Part shown: in pieces, positions 13,501 to 23,853 of the stretch
Numbering within the stretch: position 1 is the stretch's first letter
Layout: every line of letters begins with the position of its first letter
Assembly (NCBI RefSeq): GCF_900747795.2
Contig: NC_041402.2
Span: 180,860,875-180,924,874 of the forward strand
DNA length: 64,000 nt
From: Erpetoichthys calabaricus
Lineage: Eukaryota; Chordata; Cladistia; Polypteriformes; Polypteridae
Reading direction: 5' to 3'
Program-made: the position numbers and the translations under genes
The notes under the pieces: generated by a model
Seen by the model: the letters and a program-made list of their open reading frames with translations, nothing else
What the model was told of the DNA's origin: nothing
Database searches by the model: none

Positions 13501-16500
13501 TAGGTTTTGTAACTCGAGGAATTTTACGTGCGTTTACTTTTATATTGCTGGCTGAGGCCTTTATCCAAGGTGATTTGCGACATTTATGATAATGTTGGTT
13601 ACATTTCTTTCGATTTTTCCAATTGGAGCACAAGCAGGTCACGTGACTTGCTAAGGGTCCACACAGTGTGTCTCGCTTGTATTTTGTTTTCCGCTCTTCA
13701 CTTGCAATCCTCAAATTTTGCACCCTTTTCATGTCACACTTGACCCCCATCGACAGGTGTTTACACGATTATGTTGACCTCTTTTGTTAAGTCGCTTTGG
13801 ATATAAGCATATAAGCAAATAAATGTAAGCGCACTGACTGCTGCTCTCTGGCACCATGATCAGCCAGCAATACTTAGAAAAAACGTGTGCTCTGTAGTGA
13901 CGTTTAATCCAAGGAAATGTTTGTCGCCACAGAATATCTAATCATTGTCAGCAGCATGTCTTCTGCTGGTGTAGGTGTAGCGTCCATAGCCTGCCAAATC
14001 GTGCATGCTCTGATTATTTGGTTAGGAACCACCAAGTTGTTGTTATCTGGGGAGCTGCATTATGGGTGGAGTTCACATTTCTTTTGATTGAAAACTTGTA
14101 ATAACATCGCCATGTATAATAATACTAGCTGTGAAAAGCCCAGGGTCCTAGAAACTATTGAAATCGTCAGGGAAAAAAAACTGAAATGTAGAGATGTCTG
14201 ATAATTGAAAGGAACGACTCTGTGCATCTCCTAGGAGGATTAGTTTTGCTGACGTGCTCTCATCATTTGTGTATTAGCAGTGGGAGGAAAAGTAAAAGGG
14301 ATACAGTTTTTCCGATGTTATCGGCTAAGTGACTTTGTTTTTCTTCGGAGGTTTCATTTTGCTGATGTGCTCGCCTAGCTTGTGTATTAGCGGCTAAGTG
14401 ACTTTGTCTTTCTTCTGAGGCTTCGCTTTGCTGACGTGCTTGCCTCGCTTGTGTATTCGCGGTGGGAGAAAAAGTAAAAGGGATACCGTTTTGCCAATGT
14501 TAGCAGCTAAGCGACTTTGTCCATCGTCTGAGGTTTCGTTTTGCCTATGTGCTCGCCTCACTTGTGTTATTAGTTAATCAGGCTGTCTGTTTCCTCAGAG
14601 GCGGAGCTCTTACCCCGGCTCCACCTCTCACTTCTGGGCTGGCCAGACAGACAGACACGCGTAGATGTTTCTACGGTATATAAGATGCTTTCTAATCCCA
14701 GCTCCCGTAAGTATCCATTTACTATCTTTTTTTTTTTTTTTTTTTTTTTTTCCAGCGCTTACCACTCACAAAATGTTTCAAAGTTGACAATGTGGACAAA
14801 TTTTTGTTCTATGCATTTAGAAATGTCGGAGTAAGTGGTATATCAGTGTGTGACTTTTAGTGTGGGTGCATTTTATTTAAAAGTTCTACTAGTAAAAAAT
14901 GCTGCTCTTTATCCTGCCCCCTGCAAGTATAAAAGAGGGCACCTAAACGCCATGTGGTAGATTTGCACTGGCAAAAAGACAGTCTTGATTTTTTTTTTTA
15001 ACTTCTTTATTTTAAATGTAATTTTTTTTTTTTTTGGGAACATCCATATTTAAAGCACTGCTCTGTGAAATTTTGACGATGCGGGTTCAGCTCCATGCTC
15101 CCATCTGGCTTCTAGGGAGCTCTCGAACCATCAGGCTATGCACACCAGGGGAGTCACCCTACCTGCAGCTGACTTTCTTCACTCGACTGGTCTGGTGGCC
15201 TCCCGATCCCTGGCTTCGTTCAGCCCCTGCCAGACCGAAACTTGGATTCCCCCAACGGCCAGGATGCTTACGCTGGGGATCCAGTCAATAATACAGTACA
15301 TTGTTATTGATTATTTGATCGTCATCTCATATTTCAGCATAGATTGAGTCTTGGGTCAAAGACTAGGGCTGTGGTGTGTCACTTTTGTCTTAAAAGAACT
15401 CGTGTTTTATGGTGCTCCTCAGTGTATTTAAGTAAATGCAGTAGCAGTGAGTACATTGATTCATTTTACTGAAGTAAGTCATTTGGTTTCTTTGTTAAAT
15501 CAATATATTTTATTTCCTCTTGTACTTAACATGATGCAATTGCTGAAGCAACATAATTTCTGCAAGTTGACAGCAGAACAAATCGAGATAATTTCTTGAC
15601 CGAAATATTTCATTTTTAAGTAAACATTTTAGAGATGCAGGTTTTGCGCACTGCTCCATGAACAAGGTTCAGATTATTTACTGTGCTTGCGGAAACACTT
15701 CCAGACTCCTCACTGCCAGGCAAAGGTGACATGTCTGCCGTCTGCTGAGTGATGTGTTTTTAACAACACAGCCAGGTCTTGAGTGCGGTAACTAATGGGT
15801 GACCCGGACCATGGGGCCAAAATGCTTCTTTACACATGACACGTTGGACTCTGTGTTTAGTTTGTTTACATCAGAGCTGTTTATGTGTTCAATTTAATTA
15901 CTAGTTTCAGCCAATTAAAAGCACTGCTAAACATGAGGAAAAGTAAGTGGCTCGATTCACAAAGATGTATTCAATTATATTAAGAGCATTAAAGTCAGTA
16001 AAAAAGTAACAAGAAACCCAAAAGTACTATTTTCATTCCAATACTTTCAGTTACTAACATTGAACCTTAGTTTTATATAGACGGTAGAGCAGTGCTTCCC
16101 AAACTCAGTCCTGGGACCCCCTGTGGCTGCAGGTTTTTGTTCCATCCAACTTCTGTTTTTAATCGGACTCCTAGCCCAATGAAGTGAGTTGTTATTCCCC
16201 ACTTTCTGTGTTTTGGAATCAGTGGAGAAATAACAAAACTACTTTTGGTAAATTTTTATTAAAATGTACTAAGCACAGTGGTAGTGCTGCTGCTGCCTCA
16301 CAGTAAAGAGACCTGGGTTTGCTTCCCAGGTCATCCCTGCATGGAGTTTGCATGTTCTCCCCGTGTCTGCGTGGGTTTCCTCCCACAGTCCAAAGACATG
16401 CAGGATCCTAAATTGTCCTTAGTGTGTACTTGGTGTGTGTGTGTGTGTCCTGCGGTGGGCTGGCGCCCTGCCTGGGATTTGTTTCCTGCCTTGCGCCCTG

Positions 16501-17457
16501 TGCTGGCTGGGATTGGCTCCAGCAGACCCTCGTGACCCTGCAGTTAGGATATAGTGGGTTGGACAATGACTGACTGACTGACTTATAAGGGGATAGATTT
16601 TTTTTTTTTTAACTTTTTAACGATTTTCAGCCTGATTTTCCAGGTATGCTGATTTTTAAATTTATTATCTACTAAATAGCGGGTCTGACGCTAAAGTTAT
16701 TGCAGCCTTTCATCATTCAGTGTTGTTTACCTGGCTGTCAGTTCTGCTTGTTCTAATTATCGTTATTAGGATATAATGAAGGGTGCGAACTGCACAAAAA
16801 ATAACAAAACAATAGAATAACAACAAAAGAGAGGTAAGCGTTTAAAGCACAAGTAGAAATATTTCTAAGTGCCTTATACATGTAAAAATCATACTGCTGT
16901 GCTTTTCTAAAGAAAGAATAGGAGAAGAGAAAAAAAGACCATCTAAATAAATGAGATCGATTATTGTCACGAATTGTGAATTTGGCTGGAAAAAAACCTG
17001 CAGACACAGTGGGGGTCCTGAGGACCGAGTTTGGGAACCACTGCGGTAGAGACGTCCCTTATATGGAACATTGCGTTTTTTACAATCACCCAAGACCACG
17101 GCAAATCTACAAGGGGATCATTACAGTGGATGAAGGAAGAAAATAAGGAAAGTCTCCTTACTGAACAAACAAACTTGCAATATAGTCCTGCACTTAAGCT
17201 TGGGAGTATATCACAACTTCAAAATCATCTGTGCAAGCCTAGGCAGTAATGCAATATTAACAAGTAATTGTAGGATTAAAAAGATTAGATGTGTTAAGCA
17301 TTGGGCTGGGAATTGCTGATGGCATCACAGTACAATAGTACATAGTGACAATATTGAGTCACCATGTTAGAATATTGCAATTTTTTTAATATTTTGTAAG
17401 GTGTGTTGTCGTCCATCATTTCCTTTTTATTTTTACTGAACTAAGATTTGCCTTTCA

Positions 17458-17529
<72 letters not shown>

Positions 17530-20500
17530 ATATAGTGCCTTTCATATCTATCTATCATATAGTGCCTTTCATATCTATCTGTCTATCATATAGTGCCTTT
17601 CATATCTATCTGTCTATCATATAGTGCCTTACATATCTGTTTATGTACCTATCTATCATATAGTGCCTTTGCTCTCTATCGTGTCTTTCACATCTTTCTG
17701 TCTTCCATCCATCCATTCCTGCGTGAACTTTGCAGGTCAGAGCGCAGGGTCAGGTATTGTACAGCACCACCTGGAGCAATTTTTAGGTTTAATGGCTTCG
17801 CTCAAGGGCCCAACGGAGCAGGATCCCATCTGACATTAATGGGATTTGACCCGACAATCTTCCAGATACCAGCGCAGATCCTCAGCCTTGGAGTCAAAAT
17901 ACTTTAACTTGAAAAATATCAAACTTAACCTTTAAACGTTTTTTTTTTTTTTAAAATGATGCCCATATTTAACAGGCTAGTGAATCTGTGAGATTTAGGC
18001 TCATTTTGGGTGCCTTTGAAAATTAATATTTAAGTATTTAGGTTATCAATAAATATCTCTCCATCTGCCCAAAATTTACTTATTTCAAGTCCATATATCA
18101 CAAAGAGTGATGTTTCCCTTTAACAAATAATGAAATATGTACCATGTAAATGAACAGTGAAATCATCCCAAACAGAAATTAAAGCAATAGAGTTCAGTCT
18201 GTGACAGCAGAGCAAAACTTCACAATAATCAATTTTAGATAATAAATGCAGGAAAAAATACTTTTAAATGTAAGACAGAGACATTGAGTCACTATCAACT
18301 TAAAATTGAGGTTCATGTTTGGAGCTATAGAAACAGATCTAGGGAGAGGCCTGGAGAGAACCAGAGCCCTAAACCTAAGTGGACTTTCCTTTTCAGCTGA
18401 GTAGTGAGATACCATAATCACTTGGGCAAGTAGAGGCAGAGGTGTCTAATTTCTTCAAAAAATAAAAAGCAAGGAGAGCTTACAAGAAAAGCAGGAGCAA
18501 ATTACAGTTTGACAGCTTAGCATGACCCTTCTGTTATTTTAAGGAAAACCGTAGAGAAGCAAGTCATTGTAATTCGAAAGGGGGGGGGTCATATATCAAA
18601 CCATGTACAACTTGAATGGGTACCCTTCTGTTAGATTCATATTTGTGCTTTCATTTTTTTATTTTATATTTTCCCCTAACTTTGGATTAAACAGGTTATG
18701 AAACTTGGTGTGCTTGAAGTATATGCAATTTAATTTCATGATGAGAACACAGTTTTTGTTTCATCAATATGGGACTGGATCTGGTAATGATGTCCAGACT
18801 AAGCCTGTTAAAGACCAGTGTTGTCACTTTATTTTGATTTCGTTTTCTTCTTCTCTGGGTTATTCCAGATTTGGCGGGAGCTATTTTCTCCACTTCATGC
18901 TCTAAATTTTGGAATTGGGGGTGATACAACTTGCCACGTATTGTGGAGACTGACACATGGAGAACTTGAGAACATCAAGCCTAAGGTAAGAGTGTGGAAT
19001 AAGATCACACAGATGGCAGCCAACCAACTGCCCACTAAACATATTGTGACTTGTCTTTCTTTTTAGGTTGTTGTGCTCTGGATAGGAACGAACAATTATG
19101 AACATACAGCAGAGCAGATTGCGGGGGGCATCCAGGCTATCATCCATTTAGTAAACAAACTCCAACCACAGGCGAAGGTGGTTGTACTGGTAAGCTGCTG
19201 TTATCCTCCTCTTCATCTGCTGAAACTCCTTTTTTCACTGTCCCATCTTATGATTTGCAAATTTCTATTTCCACACCCAAAGTCTATCTCTCTGTCTCTC
19301 TAATTTGGACTTTTTCTCTTTGTTAACCTCCCATTGTGTAAGGATAACTTCCTGGCAGGTTTATATACAGTAGGGGTCTCCAACATGTCGGTAGCTCACA
19401 ACCCCTTTCCAAGTAGCTTGCCAAAGGGCTAATGAATCCTACATAAATTTGAAAACTTGATTAGTCAAATTAGGGGTGGGCGATCTTTCTAAAAAATCAT
19501 ATCACAATGCTTTTAACACACAATCACGATCCACAATCTGAATTGCAATCTATCTAGCTTTCAATGTGGCACACACTTAAGAGAATATCCGGACTTAAAC
19601 TCATCAAAACCTAAGTAACAATTTATTTTAAATATCAAACAAAGTTGTATTTGATTGTTCTCTAATTCGCGGAGTTGAGGTACACACCCCGAAGCTGGCA
19701 AGTGAGTGAGGAGGGCCCTCCCCACCCCGATCTCGGATTTGTGCAAATCAATCGGTACCACAAGCGAACTCTGATACATAGCAAAATGAGAGAAGTCGCA
19801 GAATCAACCGGAATATTCAAGCAAATTATAGAAAGAAAACCCAATCTAAATCCGTCAAGTAGTTCTCTTGTTTAAAGCAGACAGACAGACATACAGTTGT
19901 GCTTGAAAGTTTGTGAACCCTTTAGAATTTTCTATATTTCTGCATAAGTATGACCTAAAACATCATCAGATTTTCACTCAAGTCCTAAAAGTAGATAAAG
20001 AGAAACCAGTTAAACAAATGAGACAAAAATATTATACTTGGTCATTTATTTATTGAGGAAAATTATCGAATATTACATATTTGTGAGTGGCAAAAGTATG
20101 TGAACCTCTAGGATTAGCAGCAGTTAGTTTGAAGGTGAAATTCGAGTCAGGTGTTTTCAATCAATGGGATGACAATCAGGTGTGAGTGGGCACCCTGTGT
20201 TATTTAAAGAACAGGGATCTATCAAAGTCTGCTCTTCACAACACATGTTTGTGGAAGTGTATCATGGCACAAATAAAGGAGAGTTCTGATGACCTCAGAA
20301 AAAGAGTTGTTGATGCTCATCAGGCTGGAAAAGGTTACAAAACCATCTCTGAAGAGTTTGGACTCCACCAATCCACAGTCAGACAGATTGTGTACAAATG
20401 GATGAAATTCAAGACTATTGTTACCCTTCCCAGGAGTGGTCGACCAACAAAGATCAGTCCAAGAGCAAGACGTGTAATAGTCGGCGAGGTCACAAAGGAC

Positions 20501-22905
20501 CCCAGGGTAACTTCTAAGCAACTGAAGGCCTCTCTCACATTGGCTAATGTTCATGTTCATGAGTCCACCATCAGGAGAACACTGAACAACAATGGTGTGC
20601 ATGGCAGGGTTGCAAGGAGAAAGCCACTACTCTCCAAAAAAAAACATTGCTGCTCGTCTGCAGTTTGCTAAAGATCACATGGACAAACCAGAAGGCTATT
20701 GGAAGAATGTTTTGTGGACGTATGATTCCAAAATAGAACTTTTTGGTTTAAATGAAAAGTGTTATGTTTGGAGAAAGGAAAATACTGCATTCCAGCATAA
20801 GAACCTTATCCCATCTGTGAAACATGGTGGTGGTAGTATCATGGTTTGGGCCTGTTTTTCTGGGCCAGGTCGGCTTGCCTTCATTGATGGAACAATGAAT
20901 TCTGAATTATATCAGAGAATTCTAAAGGAAAATGTCAGGACATCTGTCCATGAACTGCATCTCAAGAGAGAGGGTGGGTCATGCAGCAAAACAACGACCC
21001 TAAGCACACAAGTCTTTCTACCAAAGAATGGTTAAAGAAGAATAAAGTTAATGTTTTGGAATGGCCAAATCAAAGTCCTGACCTTAATGCAATCGAAATG
21101 TTGTGGAAGGACCTGAAGAGAGCAGTTAATGTGAGGAAACCCACCAACATCCCAGAGTTGAAGCTGTTCTGTACGGAGGAATGGGCTAAAATTCCTCCAA
21201 GCCGGTGTGCAGGACTAATCAACAGTCACCAGAAACGTTTAGTTGCAGTTATTGCTGCAAGGGGGGGGGTCACACCAGATACTGAAAGTAAAGGTTCACA
21301 GACTTTTGCCACTCACAAATATGTAATATTCGATCATTTTCCTTAATAAATAAATGACCAAGTATAATATTTTTGTCTCATTTGTTTAACTGGTTTCTCT
21401 TTATCTACTTTTAGGACTTGAGTGAAAATCTGATGATGTTTTAGGTCATATTTATGCAGAAATATAGAAAATTCTAAAGGGTTCATAAACTTTCAAACAC
21501 AAATGTACAGACAGAGAGACATTGGATTTGATATATTATATATTAGTAAACCTTCAAAATAATGTGCAGTTAAAGTCTCAACAGCATTCTCAGCATTTCT
21601 GGAGCTTAGTAGAGCCTGATAACTCTAAGAATCTTCACCAAGCAGCTCTGAAAATGTCTGATTTCATGACATTCATGTCAGACTCACAGAGGTATGGAGA
21701 CCCAAACAAAGCAAAGTTCAGAACAAGACGAACCTTTCAATGACTCCATAAGAGTGAACCTGAGTGGCTTCACTCCACCAGACACCTCCGTGCCATTCAT
21801 CTGACGAACTAAAAAACACATCACACTTGCAACTAGACCTGTGAATAAAGTGACACAGTGACAAGTGACAAAATGACAAATGAAGAAGTCATATCTATGG
21901 ATTTGGAATTGCATTGTTTTGTTTTGACAGCATTCGTGTTTTAATTCAATGGTGTGAGATACACTAGAAAATGCATACACACATACAAAATGAACTTGCT
22001 GGTGAACTAAATATTTTTTGTGATGTTTTAATGCAAAATGTGAGTTGTGGACACCAACATTTTGTAAATGTTCAGGCAAAACAAGCTTCTTCAGTTTGTT
22101 TGGGTTGAAATAAGCTATGAGAATAAACGTTAGAACACATGAGTAGCTCTCTGCCATTTTCATTTTGTAAAAGAAGCTCTCATTGGGAAAAAAAAGGTTG
22201 GAGACCCCTGGTCTACAGGGTACAGCGTGTGCCATTTTGATTCATACCTCACACAGACTGAGCTGGTCTTTATTTTGGTTTAAAAGTGTGACACTTCTTT
22301 TTGCCCCAGAAGGAACTTCAGCCCTCATTGGTTAATTGGAAAGTGTTGGGTTTGAATTAATTTATTTAACCAAACCAGTTCACAGACCACTATGGTGGTA
22401 TACAGTTGTTTTCTTATTTCTATAATAACAATAGAGGGGGATCAGTCACTTGCTCACAGGCCCCAAGTGAGCCAGTTGTAGGGACCGAACTGGCAATTTT
22501 TAATACATAATCAAATATTTTAAACACTTTTGCCCTGTCTTGCTCATGATAAGTTACCATACTGCAAAAATTGGCTAGTCGTAGTGGTCGGCAGTTCGTC
22601 ATTGAAATACACTCTTTTTCTTTTAGGGCTTGCTGCCACGAGGAGAGGGACCAAACCCACTGAGAGAGAAGAACGCCCGAGTGAATGCCTCTCTGCGTAC
22701 GGCTCTCCCACGACTTGGAACAGCTCAGTTTCTGGATGTGGGCTCCAGCTTTGTTCATTCCGATGGCACCATCTCCCACCACGACATGTTTGATTTTCTG
22801 CACCTCACCCCTTCTGGATATGCAGCTGTAATCAAGCCTTTACATGAACTACTGCTCCAGCTTCTGGAGGAGACCCCAGAAGAAAAGACAGCCACCCTGG
22901 CCTAA
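4534..22905 (+). CDS. PAFAH1B2: Platelet-activating factor acetylhydrolase IB, catalytic subunit alpha2
   Basis: Five coding exons: 4534-4620, 4726-4815, 18869-18985, 19067-19189 and 22627-22905. All junctions are GT-AG and all introns are phase 0. The 231-aa product compares with 229 aa in human. The family forms cytosolic dimers that remove the sn-2 acetyl group of PAF and bind LIS1. The GDSMV nucleophile motif puts the catalytic serine at 50. HHDMFDFLH supplies Asp195 and His198 of the triad. IWRELFSPLHALNFGIGGDTT and the C-terminal LLEETPEEK are typical of alpha2 rather than alpha1. The start MSTSTDEENPAA is the first ATG of the exon and fits the family N terminus. Residue 81 is Cys where human has Arg (DTTRHVLWR). 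Intron 2 is about 14 kb and full of transposons; intron 4 holds a hAT-like element with a Tc1 inside. Human synteny with SIDT2 and TAGLN supports the call. Confidence 0.95.
5810..6080. repeat. Dispersed repeat starting with a 'tttacatttatttgcttag' end
   Basis: The left end (about 5816-5870, 'gatgcttttatccaaaccg') is the reverse-type tail common to many fish repeats; a related phrase occurs at 13549-13580. No coding capacity. Boundaries are approximate, since only the left end is recognisable. Confidence 0.4.
6085..7830 (-). mobile_element. TIR DNA element, copy 2, interrupted by a pogo-like element
   Basis: The left end has 'gttacatatgtgctttagta' near 6090 and the right end 'gtgtgcatgtaaacccgat' near 7807. 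They are inverted relative to each other and match the ends of the element at 11648-12541. The interior also matches in reverse: the segment before 7113 (reverse complement 'taaatgtcatcatcagccac') aligns to 11811-11830 of the other copy. Internal 'aaaccaggtttct'-type palindromes occur in both. No transposase is visible, so it is non-autonomous. A 585-bp pogo-like element sits inside it at 7113-7697. Confidence 0.55.
7113..7697 (+). mobile_element. Deletion derivative of a pogo/Tigger-like transposon
   Basis: Imperfect terminal inverted repeats (left 'taccatatataatcgcgtt', right ending 'catgaatatgtacagta') flank 585 bases, and TA sits at both edges. The frame 7435-7647 starts MERLIRRKYRADFKLKVVE and continues with KEIGNCAGAATKF and the WREQEDV block. 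This resembles the N-terminal helix-turn-helix DNA-binding domain of pogo/CENP-B-type transposases. The DDE catalytic domain is absent, so the copy keeps only the binding domain. A 27-base segment near 7144 ('gcatataaatcggggcttga') recurs in direct orientation at 7620, close to the deletion junction. Confidence 0.65.
7840..9244. other. PAFAH1B2 intron 2 segment without recognised features
   Basis: No exon, RNA gene or named repeat was recognised. Short ORFs in this stretch have no family resemblance. Confidence 0.3.
9253..10827. mobile_element. hAT-like non-autonomous element, copy A, with nested Tc1
   Basis: It begins 'cagtgttccccaacctcagt' and ends with the inverted counterpart ('gaggttgggaaacactg'). 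Flanking 8-bp duplications are acctagac (9245-9252) and acctagat (10828-10835), 7 of 8 matching, as expected for hAT. After removal of the Tc1 at 9408-10296 the body is about 686 bases without a transposase frame. Copy B at 16090-17043 is homologous. Confidence 0.75.
9408..10296 (+). mobile_element. Tc1-like transposon lacking its catalytic core, 889 bp
   Basis: Ends are 'cactgcctggccaaaaaa' and its inverse, between TA dinucleotides (9406-9407, 10297-10298). Transposase text runs from MSKDTSRG-like sequence near 9570 through GRNVAGKKI and the WSDESRFTLFQ block containing the first catalytic aspartate. After HPSC (about 10132) it jumps directly to sequence encoding the C-terminal LVTLQKLIETMPQRMRA and ends GGPTKY. 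The region with the second Asp and the Glu is deleted. At least one frameshift lies near 9720-9735. It cannot encode an active transposase. Confidence 0.85.
10836..11640. other. PAFAH1B2 intron 2 segment without recognised features
   Basis: Apart from a poly-A tract at about 11418-11437 I see no gene or classifiable repeat here. Confidence 0.3.
11648..12541 (+). mobile_element. TIR DNA element, copy 1
   Basis: The left end 'acatttacatgcacaaaca' (about 11650) and the right end 'gagcatgtaaacacatc' (about 12527-12543) are inverted. Subterminal 'ataaccgggtaa' and 'gagtaaccgggttat' extend the inversion. The interior matches the copy at 6085-7830 in reverse orientation. No transposase frame. A LINE fragment begins immediately to its right. 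Confidence 0.55.
12555..13450 (+). mobile_element. 5'-truncated L2/CR1/Rex-type LINE with intact 3' tail
   Basis: Frames between 12555 and 13100 encode the C-terminal part of a non-LTR reverse transcriptase. Blocks include NTSKTKEVIVDYRR, IKFLGIHVTSDLTWS, KKAQQRLFFLRKMR, then VVKTAQGIMGSPLLDL and GLFVPLPSGKRYR. The 3' UTR ends 'tgacaataaagatatctat' followed by a short ATCT run (13420-13450), which is the usual 3' terminus of this LINE type. A frame change occurs near 12890. It is truncated at the 5' side, as is usual for target-primed insertion. Confidence 0.8.
13535..13830 (-). repeat. Fragments of a tRNA-derived SINE
   Basis: In reverse complement, 13549-13670 reads as the tail half of the SINE seen complete at 31448-31668: the gagcaagtcac-like part, 'ccaattg', then 'ccttggataaaggc'. 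The tRNA-like head is missing. A second short plus-strand tail ('ttaagtcgctttggatataa') lies at about 13788-13830. Confidence 0.5.
14100..14720 (+). repeat. Unclassified repeat with internal tandem units
   Basis: Within 14230-14570 related units recur: 'ggtttcattttgctgatgtg', then 'ggcttcgctttgctgacgtg', then 'ggtttcgttttgcctatgtg', each followed by a ctcgcct-like block and 'agcggctaagtgactttgt'. A companion phrase 'aaaagtaaaagggata' occurs twice (about 14288 and 14471). No protein is encoded. It could be the interior of a larger non-autonomous transposon whose ends I cannot define. Confidence 0.45.
14721..16081. other. PAFAH1B2 intron 2 segment, mostly unremarkable
   Basis: A poly-T tract lies at about 14726-14752 and two shorter ones near 14988 and 15020. 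No exon or recognised repeat family otherwise. Confidence 0.3.
16090..17043. mobile_element. hAT-like non-autonomous element, copy B, with nested SINE
   Basis: Starts 'cagtgcttcccaaactcagt' and ends 'gagtttgggaaccactg'. It is flanked by a perfect 8-bp duplication, cggtagag, at 16082-16089 and 17044-17051. The body matches copy A (9253-10827), including 'gactcctagcccaat' near the left end and 'gcaaacaacac'-type text near the right. About 310 bases of a DANA-like SINE are inserted at about 16272-16585. No transposase is encoded. Confidence 0.85.
16272..16585 (+). repeat. DANA/mermaid-like tRNA-derived SINE
   Basis: Contains 'ggagtttgcatgttctcccc', then 'gtgggtttcctcccacagtc' and 'aaagacatgcagg', the conserved middle of DANA/mermaid (V-SINE-type) elements. 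Downstream is 'tggctgggattggctccagc' and a short TGAC tail. It is inserted in hAT copy B. Confidence 0.75.
17450..17705 (+). repeat. (ATCT)n microsatellite with 'atatagtgcctttcat' units
   Basis: About 18 ATCT repeats (17457-17529) are followed by four to five units of 'catatagtgcctttcatatc' plus short ATCT runs. Read on the minus strand, the unit is GAAAGGCACTATATGATAGATA, the same unit that builds the array at 54417-55520. It directly abuts the 3' side of the minus-strand SINE at 17720-17902. Confidence 0.9.
17720..17902 (-). repeat. tRNA-derived SINE, minus strand
   Basis: In reverse complement the sequence begins 'ggctgaggatctgcgctgg', has a B-box-like 'gtcgggtcaaatccc', then 'gttgggcccttgagc' and 'ctgaccctgcgctctgacc'. 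This is a common fish tRNA-type SINE. Its 3' end runs into the ATCT/GAAAGGCACTATAT array. Confidence 0.6.
17906..18868. other. PAFAH1B2: End of PAFAH1B2 intron 2, no features recognised
   Basis: No repeat family was identified. The splice acceptor of PAFAH1B2 exon 3 (pyrimidine tract, then TTCCAG) closes the interval at 18868. Confidence 0.35.
19371..22210. mobile_element. hAT-like element carrying a full-length Tc1
   Basis: The left end 'taggggtctccaacatgtc' and the right end 'ggttggagacccctg' are inverted, with weakly matching 8-mers outside (atatacag and gtctacag, 6 of 8). The interior at 19420-19890 includes 'gggtgggcgatctttct', a phrase typical of fish hAT-derived repeats, and a short (GACA)n edge. 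The 1.6-kb Tc1 at 19894-21505 splits it. No intact hAT transposase was seen. Outer boundaries are moderately sure. Confidence 0.45.
19894..21505 (+). mobile_element. Full-length but inactive Tc1-like transposon with long TIRs
   Basis: TA dinucleotides flank a 1612-bp element whose inverted repeats exceed 200 bases (starts 'cagttgtgcttgaaagtttg'). Transposase begins at 20264, MAQIKESSDDLRKRVVDAH, with the paired HTH DNA-binding region and the GRPTK hook ([15 protein letters not shown]). An A-run near 20635-20644 shifts the frame at LLSKK, and a second shift lies near 20975. The first catalytic motif reads WTYDSKIELF, so the expected aspartate of WTDE is Tyr. DNDPKHT reads NNDPKHT. SPDLNAIEMLW retains the Glu. 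Length and TIRs are whole, but the protein is broken in at least two places. Confidence 0.9.
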
Positions 22906-23550
22906 GTGGGATGCCATGCTGGAGTCAGCCCCAGTCTGGCAAGATCCTTTTATTTCTCGAGAGCTCACTGCAGCTTTTCTAGAAAGGGTTCACTTGCTGC
23001 CATTCAGTTACTGGGAAGTGTACACTACAGCCCGGTGTGGGGCAAATAGAGGGATCCAGCCCACCCGGCTGTACATCTCTCTTGGACATAAATGGTGCCC
23101 TATTGTCACCGGGCCTTGTGCCCTTGCCATCAAACCATTCCAGAGCTCTAGTCTTTTTAGTTTTAATTTCAGGGCTGTTTGTGCAACTTTTATTGTCGTG
23201 CTTTGGTGATGATGAGGCTCCCCTTCCCAATGTACTGATTCCAGTTTTGAGCCCCTGCCCCCTTATCTGTGCGTTATCTCTCGCTCGCTCTCTCTCTCTC
23301 TCGAGGATCTGGGGTGGGCACGGGTAGCGGAGTTCATTAACTAGTGGTTTCCTCATTTATTCACTTAAATTCAGTGTTGGATGCATCAGTGCTGTGCAGC
23401 TTGAAGCAGTTCTATTATGAGTGTATTTAACATGCTGTGTGTGTGTGTGTGCGCGCGCGCGTATGCGTGTCTGTCCGTCTGTCCAAATGGCTCTTCTTTT
23501 GCTTTATGTAATGTAGCACAAAGTCCCAAATAAAACAAATAACTGAGTTG
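22906..23550 (+). terminator. PAFAH1B2: PAFAH1B2 3' UTR with polyadenylation signal
   Basis: Non-coding sequence after the stop codon, with an AATAAA hexamer at 23529-23534. A CT run (23278-23302) and a short alternating GT/GC tract (about 23438-23462) lie inside it. The true cleavage site is inferred, not seen. Confidence 0.55.
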
Positions 23551-23853
23551 TACGGTTGCTATCTAAACTGAGGCTGAGGAACACAACAGTAATGGTCAAA
23601 TAACTGTGCCAAGAACGAGACAGTATAAAGAATATACAGGCCGTTGATCTTTATTTCATATTGGGACTTAAGTTGCCAGAAGACACGAGGCCCAAGTCGA
23701 GTATGAAACGTTTGTATCTAAAGCGCATTTTCATACAAAGGATGTAGCGCAACGTGCTTTATAAGATGTCAAAGAAACAAGAAAAGGAAACCTAATTAGA
23801 AATAGAGAAAAATAAAAAGGATTAAATTGTCATACCAAAAATGCTAGATTAGT

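Noticed and set aside
22627-22905. PAFAH1B3 as the identity of the first gene
   Set aside because: The LLEETPEEK C terminus, close match to alpha2 and synteny with SIDT2 and TAGLN favour PAFAH1B2.
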